Below, piece by piece: positions 8,710-17,702 of a stretch of DNA of 38,059 nt. Every line of letters begins with the position of its first letter. Position 1 is the first letter of the stretch. A program made the position numbers and the translations under genes. The notes beneath the pieces were generated by a model. The model searched no databases, was not told the DNA's origin, and saw only the letters and a program-made list of their open reading frames with translations. The DNA is from JBLHKT01 sp043101615. Its GTDB lineage: Bacteria; Planctomycetota; Phycisphaerae; Phycisphaerales; UBA1924. The stretch is taken from positions 1-38,059 of the forward strand of contig JBICID010000126.1 of assembly GCA_043101615.1 (NCBI GenBank), in the 5' to 3' direction.

Positions 8710-8750
8710 CCTGCGGGCGAGGCCGCCCCGCGTGGATGGGAGCCCCGAGC

Positions 8751-9209
8751 ATGCTGGACGTCGGTGAACGTGCCCCGGAATTCGCCCTGCCCGACGAGCG
8801 CGGGGAGACGGTGCGCCTGAGCGATCTGCTCAACGGCGGGCCCGTGGTGCTGTTTTTTTACCCCATGGACTTCTCGCCCGCGTGCACGGCCCAGGCGTGC
8901 TCGATGCGCGACCTGCGCGACGAGCTGGCCGAGGCGGGGTACCGGCCGGTCGGGATCAGCGGGCAGTCACAGTCGAGCCACGCCCGGTTCGACCGCAGGC
9001 ACGAACTCGGGTACACGCTGCTGGCCGACGAGGGGAGAAAGGTCGCCCGGGCGTACGGGGCGCTCACCTTCGGGGTGTGGCCGCGACGGGTGACCTTCGT
9101 CATCGGCGCGGACGGCGTCGTCCGTGACCGGGTGGTGGCGGACGTGCGGGTCGGACGCCACGCCGAGTTCGTGAGGCGACTGGCCGCGGGCGAGGCGTCG
9201 GGCTCGTAG
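8751..9209 (+). CDS. bcp: Thioredoxin-dependent peroxiredoxin (Bcp/PrxQ type)
   Basis: A 152-aa cytoplasmic peroxidase that reduces peroxides with thioredoxin. ATG 8751 is chosen over two upstream ATGs because GGGAG ends 8 bases before it and the family N-terminus begins here (MLDVGERAPEFALPDERGE). The active-site loop is PMDFSPACTAQAC: peroxidatic Cys in S-P-A-C and a second Cys five residues on, as in resolving-Cys Bcp/PrxQ enzymes. The C-terminal part has GVWPRRVTFVIGADGVV, the usual beta-strand with the conserved Arg. Length matches the family. It stands alone, divergent from the oxidoreductase. Confidence 0.9.
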   Translation: MLDVGERAPEFALPDERGETVRLSDLLNGGPVVLFFYPMDFSPACTAQACSMRDLRDELAEAGYRPVGISGQSQSSHARFDRRHELGYTLLADEGRKVARAYGALTFGVWPRRVTFVIGADGVVRDRVVADVRVGRHAEFVRRLAAGEASGS

Positions 9210-9257
9210 CCCCGGCGTGCACTTTGAACGCCGAGGAATGATCGAAAAGTGGGGGGG

Positions 9258-9785
9258 TCAGGGGAGGTTTGGCCGCGCGACGTTCCAGGCGAGCGGGAAC
9301 CAGGGGGTGAATTGTTCCGGCGATGCCCGGAGCTCGCGGTCCAGCTCGTCCGGGTCTATCCAGCGCCAGCCCTCGGCCTCCTCGGGGTCCGGGGTGGGCG
9401 AGCCGGTGAACGCGCCGAGGCAGACGTGGTCGATCTCACGCTCGGTCAGGCCCGAGCCGTCGTCCTGTGCGGCGTAGGTGAACGTTCCGACCTCGGCGAG
9501 CTCGGCCCGCACGCCCATCTCCTCGAACAGGCGGCGCTGGGCGGCGGCGACGGTCCGCTCGCCCGGGCGCGGGTGCCCGCAGGCGGTGTTGGTCCACAGC
9601 CCCCCGAAGTGGTACTTGGTGGAGGCGCGCCGCTGGAGTAGGACCCGCCCGGCGTCGTCGGTCAGGAAGACCGAGAAGGCGCGGTGCAGGCGACCGCCGT
9701 CCTTGTGGGCCGCGTGCTTCTCGAGCGTGCCGATCGGGTTGTCGTGCTCGTCGACGAGGATGACGTGCTCGGCGGCGTCGGGCAT
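9258..9785 (-). CDS. idi: Isopentenyl-diphosphate delta-isomerase, type 1
   Basis: A 175-aa Nudix-fold enzyme that interconverts IPP and DMAPP, the entry to isoprenoid synthesis. Diagnostic motifs are HRAFSVFLTDDAGRVLLQRR, TNTACGHPRPGE (catalytic Cys) and RRLFEEMGVRAEL with the metal-binding Glu pair; the C-terminal W-x-W-I-D-P-D-E-L is also present. Length fits type 1 enzymes. It starts 6 bp after the stop of the GT2 gene and ends the leftward carotenoid operon, so it supplies precursor to the same pathway. Confidence 0.93.
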   Translation of the reverse strand: MPDAAEHVILVDEHDNPIGTLEKHAAHKDGGRLHRAFSVFLTDDAGRVLLQRRASTKYHFGGLWTNTACGHPRPGERTVAAAQRRLFEEMGVRAELAEVGTFTYAAQDDGSGLTEREIDHVCLGAFTGSPTPDPEEAEGWRWIDPDELDRELRASPEQFTPWFPLAWNVARPNLP

Positions 9786-9791
9786 GGGCGG

Positions 9792-10949
9792 TTACTCCGC
9801 GTGCAGGGCGGCGTGGGATCTGGCGGGGGTGAAGGGGCGTCCGCGCCACACGCGCCGCCCGGTGAGGGTCAGGGCGTAGCTGTGCCACTGGTTCGCCGTC
9901 AGGGCGAGGATCGCCATCGGGTGCAGCGGCACGAGCAGCAGCGGGTGGCGGAAGCGCCGCGCGAGCGTGGTGCGGTGGGCGAGGTGGACCAGCACGCACG
10001 CGCCGGCGAGGGCGGCGGCGGCGGGGTCGGCGTTGGCCACGCCGTGCGCGAGGATCGCCCACGGCGCGACCTGCGCCAGCAGGTGGACGACTGTGAAGAC
10101 GGCGAGCAGCACCGGGGAGCCGAGCGCCTCGTACGTGTTCTTGACGAAGCCGTTCCACGTCTCGCGCGGGCCCCGGTACATGCGGACCGAGGCGAGGGAT
10201 GTGCCGTCGAACAGGTCGGTGCGGAAGCCGGCCCTGCGGAACAGGCGCGGCAGGCGGATGCCGTCGTGCATGGAGTCGCGACAGCGGGCGTGCCCGCCGG
10301 AGGCGTGGTAGGCGTCGGCACGGGCGAGCACGAACTGCCCGCACGCGGCGGACGTCGCGGGCTCGAGCGTGGAACGCATGCGGTCCAGCGGGAGGTAGGA
10401 CAGCAGGATGAAGAAGATGTTGGGCACGAGCAGCAACTCGCCCAGGGAGCGGACGATCTGGCGGGGGAAGGTCGAGACCAGCGCGCTGTCGGTGGCCTTC
10501 GCGAAGGCCAGTGCCCGCCCGACCGCGTCGGGCTCGAGGCGGACGTCGGCGTCGATGAACAGGATGTACTCGCCCGTGGCGTGCTGGGCCAGCCGGTGGC
10601 AGGCGTGCTGCTTGCCGACCCAGCCCCGCGGCAGGCGGGCGTGCGGGGCCCGTCGCAGGTTGGTGTGCTCGCGCTCGAGGCGGGCGAGGATGCCCGGTGT
10701 GTCGTCGGTGGAATCGTCGTCGTAGACGAGGACCTCGAGGTTGGGGTGGGTCGAGGCCAGCACCGCGCCGAGGCAGTCCGCGATGTTGCTCTCCTCGTTG
10801 CGGGCCGGGATCGCGACGGTCACGGGCGTGTCGTCGTCGGGGTCAGCGCGCGGGGGCGGGGCGAACAGCGAGAGGTTCCGCAGCGTCAGCAGGAAGGGCG
10901 GGAGGGCCAGCAGCAGGCCCGCGAGCGAGATCCAGGCGAGGGCGGTCAT
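9792..10949 (-). CDS. crtQ: Membrane glycosyltransferase family 2 of the carotenoid cluster (CrtQ-like)
   Basis: A 385-aa membrane protein. An N-terminal TM (MTALAWISLAGLLLALPPF) precedes a GT-A domain: VTVAIPARNEESNIADCLGA, VYDDDSTDDTPGI, FIDADVRLEPDAV (the D-x-D metal site) and a GGHARCRDSMHDG loop. Three or four TMs follow in the C-terminal half (about 265-365), as in CrtQ/CruC carotenoid glycosyltransferases. Its ATG overlaps the acyltransferase stop (ATGA), so the genes are translationally coupled. In staphyloxanthin synthesis CrtQ esterifies glucose to the carotenoid acid; the same step is inferred here from gene company. Confidence 0.75.
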   Translation of the reverse strand: MTALAWISLAGLLLALPPFLLTLRNLSLFAPPPRADPDDDTPVTVAIPARNEESNIADCLGAVLASTHPNLEVLVYDDDSTDDTPGILARLEREHTNLRRAPHARLPRGWVGKQHACHRLAQHATGEYILFIDADVRLEPDAVGRALAFAKATDSALVSTFPRQIVRSLGELLLVPNIFFILLSYLPLDRMRSTLEPATSAACGQFVLARADAYHASGGHARCRDSMHDGIRLPRLFRRAGFRTDLFDGTSLASVRMYRGPRETWNGFVKNTYEALGSPVLLAVFTVVHLLAQVAPWAILAHGVANADPAAAALAGACVLVHLAHRTTLARRFRHPLLLVPLHPMAILALTANQWHSYALTLTGRRVWRGRPFTPARSHAALHAE

Positions 10950-11791
10950 CGAGCGGCGTCTCCCGAGAGTGGCTGGCGGCGGTCGGTGCCCGTCGGCATT
11001 CGGGGGTCGTGCCCGCGCAGACGCATCCAGAGGTCGTGGAGCGGGGTGACGCCCGATGCGTGGGCCCGCCCCCCCCGGCGCTGCGAGAACAGGCGGAAGG
11101 CGTCCGGTTCTCGTGCGATGACCAGGCCCGAGAGAGTCTCGCTCCCGTGCCGCAGCGTGCGTGTCAAGGCCCGCTGCCAGGACGTGGTCGAGGCCGAGTC
11201 CGGGGGCTGCACGCCCCGGGCGTGCAGGAAGGCCTCTGGCTTCGGCTCGTTCCAGAAGGCGTACTCGAGGTTGACCGCCAGCACGGACGGGTTCGGGAGC
11301 GCAGAGGCGAGTGCCGCCGCCCCGGGCCGGAGCCGGACAGGGGCCCGGACATCGGTGAAGGCGCCCTGGGCGGTGATGCCGAAAGCGGTGCGCGGGCTGT
11401 GTGCGCACAGACGGGTGCAGTGCGCCACCAGGGCGTCGAACGCGTCGGGGTGCTCGGTGTCGAGGCCGAAGAGCCCGACACGTTTGAGCGCGGAGAACTT
11501 GCGCCACTGCGCCGCGTCGATCGGGCCGGAGGTGGGGCGGTCCGGAAAGTAGCGGTCGCCGATCAGGAACAGGACCAGCGGGTCCCACCAGCCGGGGTGG
11601 TTGCTGACGACCAGCAGCGGTGCGTCGCGTTCTGCGGCCTCGCGGATCGAGTCCTCGCTGTCAGGGGTGAGCCGGAGGGCGTTGAACCGCTTGCGGAACA
11701 GTCGTGCGGCGTACCACAGGAACCCGGGGCGCACGAACCTCGAGGGACGCGCGGGGAAGATGGCGGGGTGGGCGGGGTCCGGGTCGGTCAC
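10946..11791 (-). CDS. Lysophospholipid-acyltransferase-like protein (CrtO-like role)
   Basis: A 281-aa protein of the PlsC/LPLAT superfamily. The catalytic H-x4-D motif is SNHPGWWDPLV (near residue 61), followed by FGLDTEHPDAFDAL, ITAQGAFTDVRAPVRLRPG (the family's glycerol-phosphate-site region) and LAVNLEYAFWNEPKPE. GTG 11791 overlaps the CrtP-like stop (GTGA). Within a cluster that also has CrtM, CrtN, CrtP, AldH and GT2 homologues, it is the natural candidate for the final acyl transfer to the carotenoid glucoside (role of CrtO), although a general lipid acyltransferase is possible. Confidence 0.75.
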   Translation of the reverse strand: MTDPDPAHPAIFPARPSRFVRPGFLWYAARLFRKRFNALRLTPDSEDSIREAAERDAPLLVVSNHPGWWDPLVLFLIGDRYFPDRPTSGPIDAAQWRKFSALKRVGLFGLDTEHPDAFDALVAHCTRLCAHSPRTAFGITAQGAFTDVRAPVRLRPGAAALASALPNPSVLAVNLEYAFWNEPKPEAFLHARGVQPPDSASTTSWQRALTRTLRHGSETLSGLVIAREPDAFRLFSQRRGGRAHASGVTPLHDLWMRLRGHDPRMPTGTDRRQPLSGDAAR

Positions 11792-13476
11792 ACCGCGGCC
11801 TCTCGGGGTGCCGGGGCGGGTCTTGGCGTGCACACGGCGCGGGCCTGGGCGACGGTGGTGGTGGCGCCGGCCATCGCGCGATGCTCGGTCGCGTCCGGCT
11901 CGGCGCTGGTGGCGCCGAGGTCGCGTGACCCGAGCCCCAGCGACCTGGCGCAGGCGTCCGCTGCGGTCACGCCCGACATCAGCACCATGGGCACGCCGGG
12001 CCCGGGGTTGACCGAGCCGCCGGCGAGGAAGAGGTTGTCGAGCACGGGAGAGGTGTTGCGGGGCTTGAAGCCGCCCCTGAGGCGCCCGTGCGAGGCCAGG
12101 CCGTAGATCGCGCCGCCCTCGGCGTGGTAGCGCCGCTCGATCCCGCGCGGGAGGAGTGAGTGCTCGACCACGATGCGGTCCGCGATGTCCCCCATCCCGA
12201 AGCGGGCGAGCTTGTCCATGATCACGGGGCGATACTCGGCGAGGAAGCGGTCGGTCTCGCCCTGGATCGAGCCCTCCCGGATGTAGGGCGTGTGCACGAG
12301 GATGTAGAGGGCCTCGCCCCCGGGCGGGGCCTGGGCCGGGTCGGTGCGGGAGGGGGCGGCGATGTAGAGGGTGGGGTCGCGCGCGGGCACGCCGCGGGTG
12401 TAGATGTCCTCGAACTCGTCGTGCGAGCTCTCGGAGAACAGGAAGTTGTGGTGGGCGAGGTGGTCGTACCGCCGGTCCAGGCCGAGGTACAGCACCACGC
12501 CCGAGCAGGCGGGGGTGTGGCCGGAGGCGATCAAGCGCTGCTGCCTGTCCGCCCTGGGCGAGTCGATGAGGTCGCGGTAGGTGCGCTGCACGTCGCGGTT
12601 GGAGACCACGCCGTCGCAGGGGATCGTGGTGCCGTCGTCCAGCCGGACCCCGGTGGCGCGCCCGCCGGCGTGCTCGATGCGTTGGACGAGGCGTCCGGTG
12701 ATGATCTCGACACCGAGCTCGCGTGCGAGGGTCTCGACCGTGCGGGCCACCTTGCGTGTGCCGCCCATGGCGTACCAGCAGCCCTGGTCGAGCTGGGCGG
12801 AGGCGATCATGGTCAGGATGGCGGGTGAGAGGAATGGGCTGGAGCCGACGTACTGGAGGAAGTGCTCGGTGAGCTGGCGGACGCGCGGGTCGCGGATGTG
12901 CTTCTGGATGGTCCTGGCGACCGTGGAGTGCAGGCGCATGTTGAGCGCGTCGAACAGGATGTCGCGGTCGGCGACCGGGGCGTTGGCGATCACGTCGCGG
13001 ATGCCGCCGACGTCCTTGTAGAAGAAGACCGAGCGCGACAACCGGTTCATGCGCCGCGCGTAGGCGAGAAAGGATCGGAAGTCGTTGCCCGCATCGGTTC
13101 CTGGGAAGATCTCGTCGAGGTGCTCCGCCATGGGCTCGACGCCGTCCTTGAGATCGAGGACGGTGCCGTCTTCGTAGAACAGCCGCCACTGGGGGTCGAG
13201 GCGGACCAGGTCGATCAGGTCCGGGATGCGCCGCCCGGCCCGGCGGATGATGCCCGAGAGCACCTCCGGCAGCGTGAGGATGGTGGGGCCCATGTCGAAG
13301 GTGAAGCCCGAGTCCTCGAGCACGTTCATCTTGCCCCCGAGGTGGTCGTTGGCCTCGACGAGCGTGACGCGGGCGCCGCGTCCCCGGAGCTCGGTCGCGC
13401 TGGCGAGCCCGGCGAGTCCGCCCCCGACGACGACGACGTGGGGGGCGGGGCTGGTTTCGGGCGTGCGTGCGGTCAT
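11788..13476 (-). CDS. crtP: CrtI-family carotenoid desaturase/oxygenase (CrtP-like)
   Basis: A 562-aa FAD enzyme. N-terminal dinucleotide site VVVVGGGLAGLASATELRGR, then LGGKMNVLEDSGFTFDMGPT and the C-terminal flavin motif LFLAGGSVNPGPGVPMVLMS typical of CrtI/CrtN/CrtP proteins. About 45 extra residues, Ala/Arg-rich, follow the last motif. The assignment as the terminal-methyl oxidase CrtP rather than a second desaturase rests on its operon with aldehyde dehydrogenase, acyltransferase and GT2 homologues; sequence alone only gives the CrtI family. It follows aldH by 102 bp and overlaps the acyltransferase gene by 4 bases. Confidence 0.72.
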   Translation of the reverse strand: MTARTPETSPAPHVVVVGGGLAGLASATELRGRGARVTLVEANDHLGGKMNVLEDSGFTFDMGPTILTLPEVLSGIIRRAGRRIPDLIDLVRLDPQWRLFYEDGTVLDLKDGVEPMAEHLDEIFPGTDAGNDFRSFLAYARRMNRLSRSVFFYKDVGGIRDVIANAPVADRDILFDALNMRLHSTVARTIQKHIRDPRVRQLTEHFLQYVGSSPFLSPAILTMIASAQLDQGCWYAMGGTRKVARTVETLARELGVEIITGRLVQRIEHAGGRATGVRLDDGTTIPCDGVVSNRDVQRTYRDLIDSPRADRQQRLIASGHTPACSGVVLYLGLDRRYDHLAHHNFLFSESSHDEFEDIYTRGVPARDPTLYIAAPSRTDPAQAPPGGEALYILVHTPYIREGSIQGETDRFLAEYRPVIMDKLARFGMGDIADRIVVEHSLLPRGIERRYHAEGGAIYGLASHGRLRGGFKPRNTSPVLDNLFLAGGSVNPGPGVPMVLMSGVTAADACARSLGLGSRDLGATSAEPDATEHRAMAGATTTVAQARAVCTPRPAPAPREAAV

Positions 13477-13578
13477 GCGGTCGGCTCCGGTCGGGTGTCG
13501 CGAGGGTTTCGCGTGTCGGGCCGCAATGGATACATGATGGTACGGAAACGCGTGCGGCGTTTCTTCGGGGCGTGCGGG

Positions 13579-14886
13579 CTATCGGGAGTACCACCAGCGG
13601 ACGAAGGCCGTCAGGCGGGCCTGGGTGCGCTCGTCGGGCGGGTCGAGGGGGGTGCGCAGGCGGGCGCGGGTGGTGGAAACGACGACGGGGCGTGTCATGG
13701 CCAGCAGCCCCGGCTCGCCGCGCGAGGGCGTGTGCCCGGACGGCCCGCGCCCGGTGATGGGGACGCCTGGGTGTGCGGTGGGGATCACGGCGTCGTTGAT
13801 GGTGAGGGTGTTGGCGGGCAGGGTGGGGGCGATCGTGCGGGCGCGGCGCGTGTTACGCGTGAACAGGCTGGTGGCGAGGTGCTGGGGGTAGGAGCGGTGG
13901 AGCTCGAGGGCGTGCTCGTCGGAATCCGCGACGAGCAGGGCGGCGCCGGGCCCGAAGTGCTCGCCGCGCGCCAGGGGGGAGGAGGGATCGCAGCGTGCGA
14001 CCTGGACGGTCGCGTGGTCCGGGTCGGCCAGGCCCGAGCCCCGGAGCAGGTCGTCGGTGCGCCGGCGCTCGTCCGGGTCGATCGCGCCCGGGAGGACGCG
14101 GCGGTCGAGCCGGGCTCGGAGCAATCGCTCGAACTCGTCGGCGACGGACCCCGCGACGATGACGCGCCGCGGGGCCATGCAGGTCTGGCCCCGGTTGAGC
14201 GCACAGGCCAAGGCGATCGAGCGGGCCGCGAGGTCCAGGTCGGCGTCGGCGAGGACGATCGCCGAGTCGCACCCCGAGAGCTCGAGGGTGACGGGCGTGA
14301 GCGACTCGCCCAGGCGTGACGCGATGGCGCGTCCGACCGCGGTGGAGCCCGTGAAGACGACGTGGTCGAAGGCGTGGTCCCGCAGCAGCGACTCGCCGGC
14401 GGCGCGGGTCGCCTCGGTCCGCGACAGGCGAGACTCGGGCACGCCCGCGTCGTGGGCGAGGTCGAGCAGCACGGCGTGGGTCCTGGGGGAGCGTTCGGAG
14501 GGCTTGACGGTGACGCGGTTGCCCGCGACGAGGGCCTGGACGAGCTGGATGCCCAGGAGCTGCACGGGGTAGTTCCAGGTCGCGATGATGGCGACGTGCC
14601 CGAGGGGGGCGTGGTGGATGGTGTGGCGTTGACCGAGCTGCCAGATGGATCGACCGCGTGCCCGCCGGGGGCGGAGGACACGCCGCGCGTGCTTCTCGTG
14701 CCATCTGCAGGAGGCGAGCAGGGGGACAAGGTCGGACGTGAGCGATTCGAAGGGGGCTTTGCCCAGCTCGGACTCGATGAGGGAGACCAGGTCGGGGGTG
14801 CGCTGCGCGATGGAGCGTCTGAACCGACGGAGCCATCGCAGGTCCGAGGGGGTGGGGGGTTGGTGTGGGGTCGTTTCGGACGGCAA
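13579..14886 (-). CDS. aldH: Aldehyde dehydrogenase of the carotenoid cluster
   Basis: A 435-aa NAD(P)-dependent aldehyde dehydrogenase, class-3 type in length. Motifs: PLGHVAIIATWNYPVQL (cofactor site), FTGSTAVGRAIASRL, VTLELSGCDSAIV (general-base Glu) and NRGQTCMAPRRVIV (catalytic Cys). The C-terminal part has LPANTLTINDAVIPTAHPGV and GPSGHTPSRGEPG. In the staphyloxanthin pathway AldH oxidises 4,4'-diaponeurosporenal to the acid, which the glycosyltransferase then uses. The start is TTG 14886, with AGGA nine bases upstream; no later Met fits. It begins the leftward operon and is divergent from crtN across 140 bp. Confidence 0.8.
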   Translation of the reverse strand: MPSETTPHQPPTPSDLRWLRRFRRSIAQRTPDLVSLIESELGKAPFESLTSDLVPLLASCRWHEKHARRVLRPRRARGRSIWQLGQRHTIHHAPLGHVAIIATWNYPVQLLGIQLVQALVAGNRVTVKPSERSPRTHAVLLDLAHDAGVPESRLSRTEATRAAGESLLRDHAFDHVVFTGSTAVGRAIASRLGESLTPVTLELSGCDSAIVLADADLDLAARSIALACALNRGQTCMAPRRVIVAGSVADEFERLLRARLDRRVLPGAIDPDERRRTDDLLRGSGLADPDHATVQVARCDPSSPLARGEHFGPGAALLVADSDEHALELHRSYPQHLATSLFTRNTRRARTIAPTLPANTLTINDAVIPTAHPGVPITGRGPSGHTPSRGEPGLLAMTRPVVVSTTRARLRTPLDPPDERTQARLTAFVRWWYSR

Positions 14887-15026
14887 GGTCTATTTCCTAG
14901 GCGTGGAGTTTGTCCGAAATTCGCTCGGCGTGCTGTATCCGATGCCGAATGCCCCACGAATCCCTGCCAACGCGTGCGAGTCGAGCGTGTGGTCTACTGA
15001 CGTGGCCAGGGAAAGGAACGGACCGG

Positions 15027-16613
15027 ATGGATTCCAGATCGGGACGGCCGCGGGTGGTTGTGGTGGGGGCGGGCCCCGGCGGGCTGGCGGCGGCGGTGCT
15101 GCTGCAGGCCCGGGGGGTGGACGTGACGGTGCTGGAGCGGCAGGAGTCGATCGGCGGGCGGACGTCGCGTGTGACGGTGGGGGAGTACGGGTTCGACCTG
15201 GGGCCGACGTTCTTCCTCATGCCGCACGTGTTGCAGGAGGTCTTCCGGGTCGCGGGTCGCGACCTGTTCGAGGAGGTGGACCTGCGCCGGCTGGACCCGA
15301 TGTACCGGCTGGTGATCGGGCGTCCCGGGGCGGCCGACGTGACCATCGACGCGACGCAGGACCCCGACGAGATGGCACGGCGCCTCGGGGCGGTGCACGC
15401 GCCGGACGGCGAGGCCTTCGCCCGGTTCACGGCGCACAACCGTCGGAAGCTCGCGGCGGCGGAGCCGATCCTGCGACGCCCCATCCGGTCGGCGCTGGAC
15501 CTGGTCCGCCCGGACGCGGTGCGGGCCCTGCCGTACATCAACCCGCACCGCACGGTGCACGACCTGAACAGCCGGTACTTCACGGACCCGGCGGTGCGCC
15601 TGGCGGTGGGGTTCCAGAGCAAGTACCTGGGCATGAGCCCGATGGACTGCCCGAGCCTGTTCACGATCCTGCCGTTCATCGAGTACGAGTACGGGGTGTG
15701 GCACCCGATCGGGGGGTGCCACGCGTTGATGCGGGCGCTGGCCCGGGTGCTGATCGACCTGGGTGGCACCATCCGGACCGGCGCCGAGGTGGCGGGGCTG
15801 GATCTCGACGGGAGGCGCGTCGTGGGCGTTTCGCTCGCCGATGGCGAGCGGGTGGCGTGCGAGCACGCGGTGATCAACGCGGACGCCACGTGGGCGATGA
15901 AACGTCTGATCCCCGAGCGCCTGCGTGGTCGTGAGACGGACGCTGAGATCGACAATCGCAAGTTCTCGTGCTCGACGTACATGCTGTACCTGGGCGTGGA
16001 GGGGGCGGTGGACCTGCCGCACCACACGATCCGCACCTCGCCGGAGTACGAGCAGAACCTGGAGGACATCTCGCGTGAGCGCGGTCGGGCGGGCACGCTG
16101 ACGCCGGACCCGAGCTTCTACGTGTGCAACGCCTCGGCGACGGATGCGACGCTGGCGCCCGAGGGGCACTCGTCGGTGTCCGTGCTGATGCCGACGCCGA
16201 CCGGGCGTGCCCCGATCGACTGGGCGGGCGAGGACGGGCGGGTGCGGGCGTTGCTGCTGGACCGGATGAAGCGGGTGCTGGGTGTGGACCTGTCGGGTCG
16301 GATCCGGGCGGAGAGGCGGATCACGCCCGACGACTGGCGGGCGATGAACATCACGCACGGGGCGACGTTCAACCTGGCGCACTCGCTGGACCAGATGCTG
16401 CACCGTCGCCCGAAGCACCGGTTGCCCTACGTGGACGGTGCGTGGCTGGTGGGCGGCGGGACGCACCCGGGGTCGGGGCTGCCGGTGATCTTCCTGTCGT
16501 CGCAGATCACCGGCGGGATGATCCTGGACGAGCTGGGTCTGGAGAGCGGGTTCGAGCCGATCTCGGTGGCGCAGGCCTCGGCGGACGCACGCTTGGAGCT
16601 GCAGCATGCCTGA
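15027..16613 (+). CDS. crtN: CrtI-family carotenoid/dehydrosqualene desaturase (CrtN-like)
   Basis: A 528-aa FAD desaturase. The N-terminal motif is VVVVGAGPGGLAAAVLLQAR, followed by IGGRTSRVTVGEYGFDLGPT, HTIRTSPEYEQNL and the C-terminal AWLVGGGTHPGSGLPVIFLS. ATG 15027 is used: AAAGGAA lies 10 bases upstream and the dinucleotide-binding strand follows; the open frame to 14910 is non-coding-like. It overlaps the synthase gene by 8 bases, the usual arrangement of crtN with crtM. It would introduce double bonds into a C30 (squalene/dehydrosqualene) or C40 backbone; the synthase next door looks squalene-synthase-like, favouring C30. Confidence 0.77.
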   Translation: MDSRSGRPRVVVVGAGPGGLAAAVLLQARGVDVTVLERQESIGGRTSRVTVGEYGFDLGPTFFLMPHVLQEVFRVAGRDLFEEVDLRRLDPMYRLVIGRPGAADVTIDATQDPDEMARRLGAVHAPDGEAFARFTAHNRRKLAAAEPILRRPIRSALDLVRPDAVRALPYINPHRTVHDLNSRYFTDPAVRLAVGFQSKYLGMSPMDCPSLFTILPFIEYEYGVWHPIGGCHALMRALARVLIDLGGTIRTGAEVAGLDLDGRRVVGVSLADGERVACEHAVINADATWAMKRLIPERLRGRETDAEIDNRKFSCSTYMLYLGVEGAVDLPHHTIRTSPEYEQNLEDISRERGRAGTLTPDPSFYVCNASATDATLAPEGHSSVSVLMPTPTGRAPIDWAGEDGRVRALLLDRMKRVLGVDLSGRIRAERRITPDDWRAMNITHGATFNLAHSLDQMLHRRPKHRLPYVDGAWLVGGGTHPGSGLPVIFLSSQITGGMILDELGLESGFEPISVAQASADARLELQHA

Positions 16614-17535
16614 GGTCGTGAGCGTGGACGAGTTGCTGCGCGGGTCCAGCCGCACGTTTGCGCTGTCGATCCCGCTGCTGCCCGAGCCGGTGCGGAGCGA
16701 GCTGGGGGTGGCGTACCTGCTGTTCCGGCTGGCGGACACGGTCGAGGACGAGGACGCGTGGAGCGACGGGGAGCGCCTCGCCGGGCTGCGGCTGATGCGT
16801 GAGGCGCTCTCGGACGCCGGGTCGGTGCTGGGGGCCGGGGGGGATGGCAGCGGCGAGGGCGTCTCTGGCTGGCTGCCCGCGGTGTCGGGCACGCTGGAGC
16901 ACGAGGGGTACGCACGCCTGTTCCGGGAGGCGGGGTTCGTGGCCCGGGCGTACTCGGAGCTGGCCCCCGGGGCGCGCTCGGTCATCGCGTCGCACCTGGT
17001 GCGGACGCTGGACGGCATGATCGCGTTCGTGGAGCGCGGTCGGCGGACGCGCGATCTGGGCGAGCTGCTGGAATACTGCTACTCGGTCGCGGGGATCGTG
17101 GGCGAGCTGTGCACGGCTCTGTTCGTCCGCCAGTGCCCGGAACTGGGGGCTGTCTCGGATCGGCTGGGCACGCTCGGCGTCCGGTACGGGGAGGGGCTGC
17201 AGCTGGTGAACATCCTGCGAGACGCGGCGGACGACCGGGCGGCGAGGCGCGGGTTCGTGCCGGAGGGGGTGACGCAGGCGGATCTGCTCCCCATCGCGTG
17301 CCGCGACCTGGGGGAGGCGGACCGATACGTGGAGCTGCTGCGGTCGTCGGGGGCCTCTGGGGGGGTGGTGGCGTTCAACCTGCTGAACGTGCGTCTGGCG
17401 CACGAGACGCTGGGGCTGGTCGAGCGGGGCGGGGCGGGCGTGAAGCTCTCGCGTGCCCGGGTGGGCGAGATCGTGGCGGGGGTGGCTCGCGAGACCGGGG
17501 TGCGTGCGGAGGGGATCGGCGCGACCGGGCCTTGA
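16606..17535 (+). CDS. Squalene/phytoene synthase family (squalene-synthase-like)
   Basis: A 309-aa trans-isoprenyl-diphosphate synthase. Two Asp-rich motifs bind Mg-diphosphate: ADTVEDEDAW (D-x3-D, near residue 44) and VNILRDAADDRAARRG (near residue 205). Between them YCYSVAGIVGELCTALF resembles eukaryotic/bacterial squalene synthases more than CrtB phytoene synthases. It condenses two farnesyl diphosphates (C30) or geranylgeranyl diphosphates (C40); the two CrtI homologues with aldH/GT/acyltransferase genes favour a C30 product such as squalene or dehydrosqualene. The start lies inside the crtN 3' end (8-bp overlap). Confidence 0.82.
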   Translation: MPEVVSVDELLRGSSRTFALSIPLLPEPVRSELGVAYLLFRLADTVEDEDAWSDGERLAGLRLMREALSDAGSVLGAGGDGSGEGVSGWLPAVSGTLEHEGYARLFREAGFVARAYSELAPGARSVIASHLVRTLDGMIAFVERGRRTRDLGELLEYCYSVAGIVGELCTALFVRQCPELGAVSDRLGTLGVRYGEGLQLVNILRDAADDRAARRGFVPEGVTQADLLPIACRDLGEADRYVELLRSSGASGGVVAFNLLNVRLAHETLGLVERGGAGVKLSRARVGEIVAGVARETGVRAEGIGATGP

Positions 17536-17702
17536 GGGCGTTCGGGCGGGCTCGTGGCGGGGGTGTGGCCGGTTTGTGCGCAGAATCCGCATGACCGCGT
17601 GAGCGGCGTCGGGTGACCCCGCTCCTGAGGGACGGGGGTGCCGTGCCGGCGCCCCGGGCATTGGACCTGTTGCACGGCGCCCAGGCGCGTGAGGAGCTGA
17701 CG

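Noticed and set aside
10946..13594. 882-codon minus-strand frame
   Set aside because: Only its C-terminal third (from GTG 11791) is real; the rest is the shifted frame of the CrtP-like gene.
14910..15026. Upstream TTG start for crtN
   Set aside because: The 39 extra residues are Cys/Arg-rich without pattern, while ATG 15027 has an SD and begins the FAD-binding strand.
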